Assembly (NCBI GenBank): GCA_964646525.1
Contig: CAZYER010000039.1
Span: 1 to 14,585, forward strand
DNA length: 14,585 bases
Direction of reading: 5' to 3'
Origin: GCA-002282575 sp964646525
GTDB lineage: Bacteria > Pseudomonadota > Gammaproteobacteria > Thiomicrospirales > Thiomicrospiraceae
Of this stretch, positions 1 to 7,054 are shown piece by piece; position 1 is the first letter of the stretch; each line of letters starts with the position of its first letter. Both the position numbers and the translations under genes were made by a program. The notes under the pieces were generated by a model. That model was not told the DNA's origin. It did not search any database and saw nothing but the letters and a program-made list of their open reading frames with translations.

Positions 1-1
1 G

Positions 2-85
2 ATCATTTCTGGGGGTGTTGTTGTGCATGAACTGCAAGAAATAGCAACTGAAAAAGATAAATTGGTAAAGGAAGAAATAAAATGA
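2..85 (+). CDS. C-terminal fragment, probable DUF502 family membrane protein
   Basis: An open frame runs in from the window edge and ends at TGA 83-85. Its last 27 residues begin IISGGVVV and end in a charged tail, ELQEIATEKDKLVKEEIK. The IISGGVV stretch resembles the conserved C-terminal motif of DUF502 proteins, small predicted inner-membrane proteins often encoded just upstream of aspS in proteobacteria. The stop overlaps the aspS start as ATGA, so the two genes are probably translationally coupled. The assignment rests on a short motif plus context, and the membrane segments lie outside the window. No function is claimed. Confidence 0.5.
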   Translation: MISGGVVVHELQEIATEKDKLVKEEIK

Positions 86-1866
86 CGATGCGTTCGCATT
101 TAGCAAATAGTGTTACGGAAGCGTTAGAAGGTCAAACGGTTCAATTGTGTGGTTGGGTCAATCGTCGTCGTGATCACGGTGGTGTTATTTTTATCGATTT
201 GCGCGATCATACTGGATTCGTGCAAGTGGTGGTCGATCCAGATACTGCCGATGCCTTTGCTAAAGCAGAGCATATTCGCAATGAATGTGTGCTACAGATT
301 CAAGGTCGTGTGCGTTTGCGTCCAGAAGGCACAGCGAATGCCAATATTGCCAGCGGTAAAATTGAAGTATTAGCAAAAGACTTGCAAGTGCTGAGTATGG
401 CTGAGCCGATTCCTTTCCAATTGGATGAAAAACACCTTTCTGAAGAAGTGCGTTTGAAGTATCGCTACCTTGATCTGCGTCGTGATGGTATGCAGAGTAA
501 CTTGCGTACGCGTTCTAAAACGGTTTCGATCATGCGTCGCTACTTAGAAGGTCATGCCTTTAATGAGATTGAAACGCCGATCTTGACGAAATCGACACCA
601 GAGGGGGCGCGCGATTATTTAGTGCCTAGCCGTACCCATCAAGGCGAATGGTTTGCCTTGCCGCAATCACCTCAGTTGTTCAAACAGATGCTGATGATGT
701 CGGGCATGGATCGTTATTACCAAGTCGCACGTTGTTTCCGAGACGAAGACCTGCGTGCTGACCGTCAGCCAGAATTCACCCAAGTGGATATGGAAGCGTC
801 TTTCGTTGATCAAGAAGAATACATGGCGTTAATGGAAGGATTGTTTAAAACTGTCTTCAATGAAGTCTTAGGTGTTAGCTTTGAAGGTGATTTCCAGCGT
901 ATGCCTTATGCAGAAGCCATGCGTCGCTTCGGTTCGGATCGTCCTGATATGCGGTTTGGTATGGAATTGGTTGATGTCGCTGACTTGTTACAAGACATTG
1001 AGTTTAAGGTATTTGCTGCCCCAGCCAAAGATCCGAAAAGTCGTGTCGTTGCTTTGTGTGTGCCTAACGGCGGTGAAATGTCGCGTAAAGAAATCGACGA
1101 CTACACTCAATTCGTTGGTATTTACGGCGCGAAAGGCTTGGCATGGATTAAAGTCAACGCCATCGAAAACGGCATTGATGGTTTGCAATCACCAATTGTG
1201 AAATTCTTCCCTGATCAAGTGATGCAGATTTTAGAACGTGTTGGCGCGAAAAATGGCGACCTAGTATTTTTTGGTGCTGACAAAGCGAAAGTGGTGAATG
1301 ATGCTTTAGGTGCTTTGCGTGTGAAAGTGGCAGAAGATCGTAATATGATGGAAAAACAGTGGGCACCTTTATGGGTGGTTGACTTCCCGATGTTTGAATA
1401 TGATGACAAAGCCAATCGTTATGTTGCAGTTCACCATCCGTTTACCGCACCTAAAGGTAGCCTAGATGACTTATCTGCTGATGCAGACCTATCCAATCTA
1501 ACCGCTAAAGCTTATGACTTAGTGCTGAATGGTATCGAGTTGGGCGGTGGTTCTGTGCGTATTCATGATCCTCGTATGCAATCTCGCGTGTTCGAGCTGT
1601 TGGGCTTATCACAAGAAGACATTGACAGTAAATTCGGTTGGTTCGTCGAAGCGCTGCAATACGGTACACCACCTCATGCAGGTATGGCATTCGGCCTAGA
1701 TCGTTTGGTGATGATGATGGTCGGTGCTCCTTCTATTCGTGATGTGATTGCCTTCCCGAAAACTCAGTCAGCAGCTTGTGTTCTTACTAATGCACCTTCG
1801 GATGTCGCTGCAACTCAGTTACGTGAGCTGGGTATTCGTCCTCGTGTAGTAGAACAAAAAGCCTAA
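82..1866 (+). CDS. aspS: Aspartyl-tRNA synthetase, bacterial type, probably non-discriminating (Asp/Asn)
   Basis: Class II synthetase that charges tRNA-Asp with aspartate in the cytoplasm. At 594 aa it has normal bacterial length. Domains in order: N-terminal OB-fold anticodon-binding domain (about 1-110, WVNRRRDHGG at 26-34), catalytic core with motif 2 (FRDEDLRADRQPEFTQ, 219-234), the bacterial GAD insertion (about 290-420), and motif 3 (FGLDRLVMMM, near 537-546). ATG 82 is preferred because AAAGGA lies about 9 bases upstream; ATG 88 would be too far from it. His32 and Gly83 (in RPEGT) are the anticodon-domain residues found in the Pseudomonas aeruginosa enzyme, which also charges tRNA-Asn. 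E. coli AspRS, which is discriminating, reads RRDLGS there. By inference this enzyme makes Asp-tRNA-Asn for GatCAB. A terminator follows directly. Confidence 0.97.
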   Translation: MTMRSHLANSVTEALEGQTVQLCGWVNRRRDHGGVIFIDLRDHTGFVQVVVDPDTADAFAKAEHIRNECVLQIQGRVRLRPEGTANANIASGKIEVLAKDLQVLSMAEPIPFQLDEKHLSEEVRLKYRYLDLRRDGMQSNLRTRSKTVSIMRRYLEGHAFNEIETPILTKSTPEGARDYLVPSRTHQGEWFALPQSPQLFKQMLMMSGMDRYYQVARCFRDEDLRADRQPEFTQVDMEASFVDQEEYMALMEGLFKTVFNEVLGVSFEGDFQRMPYAEAMRRFGSDRPDMRFGMELVDVADLLQDIEFKVFAAPAKDPKSRVVALCVPNGGEMSRKEIDDYTQFVGIYGAKGLAWIKVNAIENGIDGLQSPIVKFFPDQVMQILERVGAKNGDLVFFGADKAKVVNDALGALRVKVAEDRNMMEKQWAPLWVVDFPMFEYDDKANRYVAVHHPFTAPKGSLDDLSADADLSNLTAKAYDLVLNGIELGGGSVRIHDPRMQSRVFELLGLSQEDIDSKFGWFVEALQYGTPPHAGMAFGLDRLVMMMVGAPSIRDVIAFPKTQSAACVLTNAPSDVAATQLRELGIRPRVVEQKA

Positions 1867-1894
1867 TCGCGCTTTTCGACTGTTATAACATAAG

Positions 1895-1921
1895 AGCAGC
1901 CTTCGGGCTGCTTTTGTGTTT
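1895..1921 (+). terminator. Rho-independent terminator of aspS
   Basis: AGCAGCC (1895-1901) pairs perfectly with GGCTGCT (1906-1912) around a stable TTCG tetraloop, followed by a T-rich tail (TTTGTGTTT). It lies 29 bases after the aspS stop and separates aspS from the toxin-antitoxin module. Confidence 0.88.
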
Positions 1922-1933
1922 AGGGTGTCTGTC

Positions 1934-1973
1934 TTGTGTTTTTTTTCTATGTGTCTTACTATCCTGATTATAT
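1934..1973 (+). promoter_or_regulatory. Candidate sigma-70 promoter of the toxin-antitoxin operon
   Basis: After the aspS terminator the antitoxin gene needs its own promoter. TTGTGT (1934-1939) and TACTAT (1957-1962) are 17 bases apart. A second possible -10, TTATAT, lies at 1968-1973. Both are weak matches and cannot be told apart by eye. No clear palindromic operator for an autoregulating antitoxin is visible. Confidence 0.3.
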
Positions 1974-1994
1974 GTTTATTAAAGGCTATAAGAT

Positions 1995-2243
1995 ATGAAT
2001 CTTGTTACCAGTTCTGATATTTTACGCAAACCCGCGTTGCTAAGTTCCGATCAAGTGCTCTTTATCGAAGATGGTCGTAAACACGTTTTGAAAAGCGTGT
2101 TATTGCCGATTGATATTTATCAACGTGTTCGTGAATTAGTTGAAGCTGAGTTGTATTTGCGTGAGAACGCCAAAGCGTTGGGGGCAGACAGCTATGCCGA
2201 ATTTTTAGCCATTGAAACGGTTGTTGAAGACTTAGCGAAATGA
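1995..2243 (+). CDS. Phd/YefM-like antitoxin of a type II toxin-antitoxin module
   Basis: Small 82-aa protein encoded directly ahead of a MazF/PemK-type toxin, the usual order for type II modules. The N-terminal half (VTSSDILRKPALLSSDQVLFIEDGRKHVLKSVLLP) has the layout of Phd/YefM antitoxins: a short helix, then strand-turn-strand in which the protein's own name for a partner residue is replaced by RKHVLKSVLLP, leading into IDIYQRV. The C-terminal half (about 45-82) is an acidic, probably helical tail of the kind that wraps and neutralises a toxin. The ribosome site AAAGG (1981-1985) is 9 bases before ATG. Its stop overlaps the toxin start as ATGA, coupling the two. By family knowledge it should block the toxin and repress the operon. 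The family call rests on pattern resemblance only; the antitoxin role is supported mainly by context. Confidence 0.65.
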   Translation: MNLVTSSDILRKPALLSSDQVLFIEDGRKHVLKSVLLPIDIYQRVRELVEAELYLRENAKALGADSYAEFLAIETVVEDLAK

Positions 2244-2593
2244 TTCGACGCGGCGATATTTATCTTGTCAACTTCGGCAAACAATATAACAGTGAGTTTG
2301 GTAAGGTGCGTCCTGCCCTGATTATCCAAAACAACCTCGCTAATCGAGTTCTCGATCAAGTACATTTCAAGGGCGTAACCGTGATTCCTTTAACAACACA
2401 GTTGGCATCGGGGCGTGTTAGGGTGCGTATTGCTGCACGAGAAAAGTTGTTGCAAGACAGTGATATTTGCATCAATGAACTCTGTACGCTGGATTTGAGT
2501 CGTATTCAGCAAGAGGTTCTACTCACCACTCTTACTGAATTGGAAATGAAGCTTGTTGATGAGCGTTTATGCCAACATTTGGGTGTAGGTTAG
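2240..2593 (+). CDS. MazF/PemK-family toxin, predicted mRNA endoribonuclease
   Basis: MazF-type toxins are small ribosome-independent RNases that cut mRNA at short sequence motifs when the antitoxin is lost. This 117-aa protein has normal length and family order: RRGDIYLVNF (3-12), SEFGKVRPALIIQNN (18-32), TVIPLTTQ (47-54) and a later acidic NELCTLDLSRI segment (79-89). Arg24 in VRPALI and Thr52 in PLTT align with the catalytic Arg25 and Thr48 of Bacillus subtilis MazF, so the enzyme looks intact. The start overlaps the antitoxin stop by 4 bases. Cleavage specificity cannot be read from the sequence. The module lies between aspS and nadA and neither neighbour is disrupted. Confidence 0.9.
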   Translation: MIRRGDIYLVNFGKQYNSEFGKVRPALIIQNNLANRVLDQVHFKGVTVIPLTTQLASGRVRVRIAAREKLLQDSDICINELCTLDLSRIQQEVLLTTLTELEMKLVDERLCQHLGVG

Positions 2594-2672
2594 GTCTGTA
2601 GAAGGCAGACGATCTATTTAGACTGTGATATGTACATCCTTGTTTCACTATCAGAACCTCACCTTCTCAGTG

Positions 2673-2686
2673 TAAAATACCCCACA
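2673..2686 (+). promoter_or_regulatory. Candidate -10 element of nadA giving a leaderless mRNA
   Basis: TAAAAT (2673-2678) matches the sigma-70 -10 consensus at five of six positions. It ends 7 bases before the nadA ATG (2686), which places the expected transcription start at or within a base or two of the start codon. The bases between, ACCCCAC, contain no Shine-Dalgarno sequence. No good -35 is visible at the right distance (ATCAGA at 2650-2655 matches only three positions). Confidence 0.45.
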
Positions 2687-3777
2687 TGACAACAAATACC
2701 CAACACACCGATATTCCGATTGCGCTGGCGCAACCTATTCAAGCCTTAGCCTCGGCAGCACCGACCACGCCTTGGTTGTCTGACGCTGACAAAGAGGCAC
2801 TGCGTGAACGTATCAAAGCATTGCTGATTGAAAAAGATGCGGTGTTAGTAGCGCACTATTATGTCGATGCTGACCTGCAAGCCTTAGCCGAGGAAACGGG
2901 GGGGTGCGTTGCCGATTCGTTAGAAATGGCGAATTTTGGCAATCAGCATCCCGCTAAAACGCTGGTTGTTGTAGGTGTGCGCTTTATGGGCGAGACGGCG
3001 AAGATTCTCAACCCCGAAAAACGCGTGCTGATGCCCGATTTAGGTGCGACTTGTTCGCTTGATGAAGGTTGCCCAGCCACCGAATTTGCCGCATGGCGTG
3101 CGCAATATCCCGATCGGGTTGCTTTGGTTTATGCCAATACCAGTGCGCAAGTGAAAGCACTGGCTGATTGGGTCGTTACGTCGGGCAATGCCTTGCAAAT
3201 TGTTCGTCATCTGCACGCGCAAGGAAAAAAACTGCTCTGGGCACCAGATCGTCATTTGGGTAATTGGATTGCGCGTGAAACGGGTGCCGATATGATTCGC
3301 TGGCAAGGGCATTGTTTGGTGCATGACGAGTTTAAAACACAAGCCTTAATCGACCTGATCGCTAAACATCCCGATGCTAAAGTGCTAGTTCACCCTGAAT
3401 CGCCTGAATCGGTGGTTAAATTGGCGCATGTGGTTGGCTCTACCAAGGTGCTGATTAACGCCGTACAAAACTTACCCGATGAGAAGTTCATTATCGCCAC
3501 CGATGCGGGTATTTTCTGGAAAATGCAACAGCTTGCACCACATAAAACCCTATTGGTTGCGCCAACGAGTGGCGAGGGTGCCACTTGCCAGAGTTGTGCG
3601 CATTGTCCTTGGATGGCGATGAACGGCTTGCAAAACTTAGCACAGGTGTTAGCAACAGGAGCAAACGAAATTGTGATTGAAGAAAATATAAGACAAGGTG
3701 CCGTCAACTCGCTCAATCGTATGTTGGACTTTTCACGCCAACAAGGGTTAGTCGTTGCTGGTCGTAAAGATAAGTAA
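2686..3777 (+). CDS. nadA: Quinolinate synthase A
   Basis: NadA condenses iminoaspartate with dihydroxyacetone phosphate to give quinolinate, the second step of de novo NAD synthesis, and carries an oxygen-sensitive 4Fe-4S cluster. The 363-aa protein matches the E. coli enzyme along its length (VAHYY, AEETGGC, GVRFMGETAKIL, YANTSA, HPESP, GEGATCQSCAHCPWM). Cluster ligands correspond to Cys123, Cys210 and Cys307. Cys301 and Cys304 complete the CxxCxxC motif, matching E. coli Cys113, 200, 297 and 291/294. The N-terminal 30 residues are a variable Ala/Pro/Thr-rich lead. No ribosome site precedes the ATG, and a -10-like hexamer sits 7 bases before it, so leaderless translation is likely. nadB and nadC are not in the window. 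nadA lies between the toxin module and yebC, and 24 bases separate it from yebC. Confidence 0.97.
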   Translation: MTTNTQHTDIPIALAQPIQALASAAPTTPWLSDADKEALRERIKALLIEKDAVLVAHYYVDADLQALAEETGGCVADSLEMANFGNQHPAKTLVVVGVRFMGETAKILNPEKRVLMPDLGATCSLDEGCPATEFAAWRAQYPDRVALVYANTSAQVKALADWVVTSGNALQIVRHLHAQGKKLLWAPDRHLGNWIARETGADMIRWQGHCLVHDEFKTQALIDLIAKHPDAKVLVHPESPESVVKLAHVVGSTKVLINAVQNLPDEKFIIATDAGIFWKMQQLAPHKTLLVAPTSGEGATCQSCAHCPWMAMNGLQNLAQVLATGANEIVIEENIRQGAVNSLNRMLDFSRQQGLVVAGRKDK

Positions 3778-3801
3778 AATAGATTCGTAAAGGAGTAGGC
3801 T

Positions 3802-4548
3802 GTGGCTGGACACAGTAAATGGGCTAATATTAAACATCGCAAAGCGCGTCAAGACGTTAAAAAAGCCAAAATTTTTACTCGATTATTGCGTGAGATTCTG
3901 GTTGCGGCGCGTATGAATGCTGACGCTTCGTTGAACCCGCGTTTAAGAGCGGCTGTCGATAAAGCACTGGTCAACAATATGAAGCGCGATACTATCGAAA
4001 AAACCATTGCCCGTGCGGCGGGTACAGCGGAAGGTGAAAACTACGAAGAATTGCGTTATGAAGGTTATGCGCCTTTTGGGGTAGCGGTGATTGTTGAAAC
4101 CATGACTGACAACAAACAGCGTACGGTTGCTGAAGTGCGTCATGCCTTCTCAAAAAAAGGTGGCAATATGGGTACCGATGGATCGGTTTCCTATATGTTC
4201 AAAAAACAAGGCGTGATTAGTTTTGCAGCTGGTGTGGACGAAGATACAGTTATGAGTGCTGCGTTAGAAGCGGGTGCTGACGATGTAGTGACGCATGAAG
4301 ATGGTACTATGGATGTCATCACCACACCTGAAGCTTTTATGGACGTTAAAATAGCACTTGAAGCGGCCGGATTGGTGGCAGAACATGCTGATGTGGTGAT
4401 GGAAGCGGATGTTAAAGTCTCACTGAATGCCGAAGAAACCCAAAAAGTACTGGATTTGATTGATATGATGGAGGACTTGGATGATGTGCAAGAGGTCTAT
4501 CATAACTTAGCGATTTCAGAAGAAGTCATGGCTCAGCTAGGCGAATAA
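3802..4548 (+). CDS. yebC: YebC/PmpR (TACO1) family protein
   Basis: Member of a conserved family described as DNA-binding regulators in some bacteria and as translation factors in others (the mitochondrial homologue TACO1 activates translation). Which role applies here cannot be decided from sequence. The 248-aa protein starts with the signature MAGHSKWANIKHRK and contains YEGYAPFGVAVIVE and the glycine-rich KKGGNMGTDGSVSYMF, then an acidic C-terminal domain. The start is GTG 3802; the strong ribosome site AAAGGAG (3789-3795) is 6 bases upstream and the protein start matches the family exactly. yebC commonly precedes ruvC, as here, with one base between its stop and the ruvC start. Confidence 0.96.
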   Translation: MAGHSKWANIKHRKARQDVKKAKIFTRLLREILVAARMNADASLNPRLRAAVDKALVNNMKRDTIEKTIARAAGTAEGENYEELRYEGYAPFGVAVIVETMTDNKQRTVAEVRHAFSKKGGNMGTDGSVSYMFKKQGVISFAAGVDEDTVMSAALEAGADDVVTHEDGTMDVITTPEAFMDVKIALEAAGLVAEHADVVMEADVKVSLNAEETQKVLDLIDMMEDLDDVQEVYHNLAISEEVMAQLGE

Positions 4549-4549
4549 G

Positions 4550-5035
4550 GTGATTATTCTGGGTATCGACCCTGCCTTTCGTGTTTCTGGTTTTGGTGTG
4601 ATTGAGTTAACCCGCTTTACGCCACGCTATATTGCATCGGGTAGCATTAAAGTAGGGCATTTGTCGGAAGGTGAACGATTGGTTAAGTTGCATGAGAGTA
4701 TACAAACGCTGATCGAACAATTTTCGCCTGCTTCTGTGGCGATTGAAAGTCCATTTATTTATAAGAATCCACAAACGGCAATTAAGCTGGGTATGGCGCG
4801 TGGGGTGGTGATGTTGTCGGCTGCCAGTCGAGCCTTGCCGATTGCGGAATACTCTCCGACGCAAATTAAAAGTTCGATTGTGGGTAAGGGTCATGCCAAT
4901 AAGTCGCAGGTGCAATATATGGTTAGTCAATTATTAGGTTTGTCCGAGCCACCTTCAGAAGATGCTGCCGATGCCCTCGCTTGCGCCTTGACTCATGCTA
5001 AAATAGCGGCTTTTACACACAAGGTTCAGCGATGA
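4550..5035 (+). CDS. ruvC: Holliday junction resolvase RuvC
   Basis: RuvC is the dimeric Mg-dependent endonuclease that cuts Holliday junctions brought by RuvAB. The four catalytic acids sit at the same numbers as in E. coli: Asp7, Glu66, Asp138 and Asp141, and Phe69 is also kept. GTG 4550 gives MIILGID, the expected start. The ribosome site is weak, so translation probably depends on coupling to yebC, which ends one base earlier. Two oddities: motif I reads DPAFRVSGFG, where most RuvC proteins have DPG, and at 161 aa the protein lacks the basic C-terminal tail of E. coli RuvC (173 aa). The catalytic core looks intact. The stop overlaps the ruvA start as ATGA. Confidence 0.95.
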   Translation: MIILGIDPAFRVSGFGVIELTRFTPRYIASGSIKVGHLSEGERLVKLHESIQTLIEQFSPASVAIESPFIYKNPQTAIKLGMARGVVMLSAASRALPIAEYSPTQIKSSIVGKGHANKSQVQYMVSQLLGLSEPPSEDAADALACALTHAKIAAFTHKVQR

Positions 5036-5637
5036 TCGCTCGTCTACGAGGTCAATTGATTGAAAAAATGCCGCCTTGGGTCATTTTGGATGTTGCAGGG
5101 GTGGGTTATCAAGTTGAAGTGCCCTTATCTACCTTTGAGGCGTTGCCCGCTTTAGGTGAGCAAAGCATATTGCTGATCGAAATGGTGGTGCGTGAAGATG
5201 CGATGTTGCTTTATGGTTTTGCAACGGAAAGAGAGAAGTCTTTGTTTCGTCTATTAGTTAAAGTGAATGGCATTGGTCCCAAGTTAGCCTTGGCAGTATT
5301 GTCGTCCTTGTCAGTAGATGCCTTTGTGCAAGCGATTAGAGAAAAGAACGCTGCTTTGTTAACGAAAATCCCTGGTGTTGGCAAGAAAACGGCAGAGCGC
5401 ATGGTGCTAGAGTTGGCAACAGCTGTTGATTCAATTGTTGGTGCTTTTGTGTTGAACGGCACTGCCGCTTCCTTATCGCTTAATAACGCGGATAGCATGA
5501 TGAGACAACAAGTGATTCAGGCGCTTGAAGCCTTGGGCTATAAAAATGCCGAAGCCACACAGCGTGTTGATAAGGGATGGCAGGATAAGGCTCAGCTCAG
5601 TGAGCAAATTAAATATGCGCTTCAGGTGACCTTGTGA
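5032..5637 (+). CDS. ruvA: Holliday junction branch migration protein RuvA
   Basis: RuvA tetramers clamp the four-way junction in a flat square form and load two RuvB motors. The 201-aa protein (E. coli 203) has the N-terminal OB-fold (MIARLRGQLIEK, 1-62) with the acidic pin residues Glu55 and Asp56 at the E. coli positions. Two helix-hairpin-helix motifs follow (VNGIGPKLAL, about 78-87, and IPGVGKKTAERM, 113-124). Then come a variable linker (about 143-153) and a C-terminal domain that touches RuvB. It overlaps ruvC by 4 bases and ruvB by 4 bases (GTGA), so the three genes are coupled. Confidence 0.97.
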   Translation: MIARLRGQLIEKMPPWVILDVAGVGYQVEVPLSTFEALPALGEQSILLIEMVVREDAMLLYGFATEREKSLFRLLVKVNGIGPKLALAVLSSLSVDAFVQAIREKNAALLTKIPGVGKKTAERMVLELATAVDSIVGAFVLNGTAASLSLNNADSMMRQQVIQALEALGYKNAEATQRVDKGWQDKAQLSEQIKYALQVTL

Positions 5638-6647
5638 TAGAACTGGATCGCATTGTCGGTAATCAGCAACAGCAAGAAGATTTCACTGCGGTGACTTCAT
5701 TGCGTCCGCAACGATTCAATGAGTATATTGGTCAACGTTCTGTTTGTGAACAATTAACCACCTTTGTTAAAGCGGCTCAGGGACGTCGTGAAGCGATGGA
5801 TCATGTGCTCCTTTATGGGCCACCGGGTTTGGGTAAAACCACCTTGGCGCAAGTGTTGGCTAATGAAATGGGTGCTAATTTGCGCCAAACTTCTGGTCCC
5901 GTGTTGGAAAAGCCGGGTGACTTGGCGGCGATGCTCACGCGTTTAGAACCTTATGATGTTCTTTTTATTGATGAAATTCATCGACTTAACCCAGTTATTG
6001 AAGAAGTGCTCTATCCTGCAATGGAAGACTATCATATTGATATTATGATTGGTGAGGGACCAGCCGCCCAGAGTGTTAAAATTGATTTGCCGCCTTTTAC
6101 GCTGGTTGGAGCAACGACGCGTGCTGGTATGCTAACAGCGCCTTTGCGTGACCGTTTTGGTATTGTGCAACGACTCGAGTTTTATTCGGTCGAAGATCTA
6201 ACGACGATTGTGCAGCGCAATGCTGAACGTTTAGTGGTACCGATGGATGCCTTGGGTGCGGTAGAAATCGCGCGCCGTTCTCGCGGAACACCTCGCATTG
6301 CCAATCGTTTGCTGAAACGGGTGCGTGATTACGCGCAAGTTTATGCCGATGGTGTGGTCACACAAGCATTGGCTGGCGCCGCTTTGGACTTATTGCAAAT
6401 TGATGATACGGGTCTAGACAAGATGGACATTCGTTATTTGCAGACCTTAATTGAGCATTTTTCGGGTGGACCAGCGGGTGTTGACTCCCTCGCGACTGCT
6501 TTAGGAGAGGATAAGGGAACACTAGAAGATGTGCTGGAGCCTTACTTAATTCAACAAGGGTTCATTCAGCGTACCACGCGAGGACGTGTTGCTAATGCAA
6601 TTGCTTATTCTCACCTTGGTATTGATGTGCCAGAGGTGCTAAAATGA
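5634..6647 (+). CDS. ruvB: Holliday junction branch migration ATPase RuvB
   Basis: RuvB is the hexameric AAA+ motor that pulls DNA through RuvA to move the junction. The 337-aa protein (E. coli 336) shows Walker A GPPGLGKT (62-69), Walker B FIDEIH (111-116), sensor 1 GATTRAG (159-165) and the arginine finger in LRDRFG (Arg174). A C-terminal winged-helix DNA-binding domain ends the protein (about 260-337; GPAGVDSLA, EPYLIQQGFIQRTTRGR). The GTG start at 5634 overlaps the ruvA stop, and its own stop overlaps the ybgC start as ATGA. The usual SOS link of ruvAB cannot be judged because no LexA box is visible ahead of ruvA, which lies inside coding sequence. Confidence 0.98.
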   Translation: MIELDRIVGNQQQQEDFTAVTSLRPQRFNEYIGQRSVCEQLTTFVKAAQGRREAMDHVLLYGPPGLGKTTLAQVLANEMGANLRQTSGPVLEKPGDLAAMLTRLEPYDVLFIDEIHRLNPVIEEVLYPAMEDYHIDIMIGEGPAAQSVKIDLPPFTLVGATTRAGMLTAPLRDRFGIVQRLEFYSVEDLTTIVQRNAERLVVPMDALGAVEIARRSRGTPRIANRLLKRVRDYAQVYADGVVTQALAGAALDLLQIDDTGLDKMDIRYLQTLIEHFSGGPAGVDSLATALGEDKGTLEDVLEPYLIQQGFIQRTTRGRVANAIAYSHLGIDVPEVLK

Positions 6648-7054
6648 GCACATATCATTGGCCAGTTAGGGTGTACTATGAAGATACCGACGCTGGCGGT
6701 GTCGTTTATTACGCCAATTACCTCAAGTTTATGGAACGAGCTCGTAGCGAATGGTTACGGGCTTTAGGTGTTGAACAAGATCAGCTTCGTATTGAAACGG
6801 GTGTCTTACTCATGGTACACAGCTTGAGTGTTCAGTATCTACGTCCTGCAAGGTTTAATCAGCAGTTGTCGGTGACTGTTGAAGTGAATCATTTGGGGCG
6901 TGCCAAAGTAGGTTTTCGACAAGGTATTTTGTGTGATGGTCAGTTGCTTTGCCAAGGTGAGGTGACGATTGCGTGTGTGAGTGAAGACAATGGAAAGCCA
7001 ATGGCTTTTCCAACGGTATTAAAAGAAGCCTTTCAGGGAGTGCAAGTCGGGTGA
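6644..7054 (+). CDS. ybgC: Acyl-CoA thioesterase YbgC (Tol-Pal associated)
   Basis: Hot-dog fold thioesterase of the 4-hydroxybenzoyl-CoA thioesterase group. E. coli YbgC acts on acyl-CoA or acyl-carrier substrates and is linked to phospholipid metabolism and the Tol-Pal system. The 136-aa protein has the signature VRVYYEDTDAGGVVYYANYLKFMERAR near its start; Asp16 in EDTDAGG corresponds to the catalytic Asp18 of E. coli YbgC. ATG 6644 overlaps the ruvB stop. The gene's TGA overlaps the tolQ GTG. Its place as first gene of the tol cluster is the conserved one in gammaproteobacteria; here it also joins the ruv genes to the tol genes in one run. Confidence 0.95.
   Translation: MSTYHWPVRVYYEDTDAGGVVYYANYLKFMERARSEWLRALGVEQDQLRIETGVLLMVHSLSVQYLRPARFNQQLSVTVEVNHLGRAKVGFRQGILCDGQLLCQGEVTIACVSEDNGKPMAFPTVLKEAFQGVQVG

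Noticed and set aside
1881..1890. Perfect 10-base palindrome TGTTATAACA after aspS
   Set aside because: It lies upstream of the aspS terminator, away from the toxin-antitoxin promoter, and is AT-rich enough to be chance.
2594..2610. GTCTG/CAGAC stem right after the toxin stop
   Set aside because: Only five pairs and no T tract, so not a convincing terminator.
3390..3842. 150-codon open frame on the - strand over nadA and the yebC start
   Set aside because: It lies antisense to the well-supported nadA reading frame and shows no recognisable family motif.
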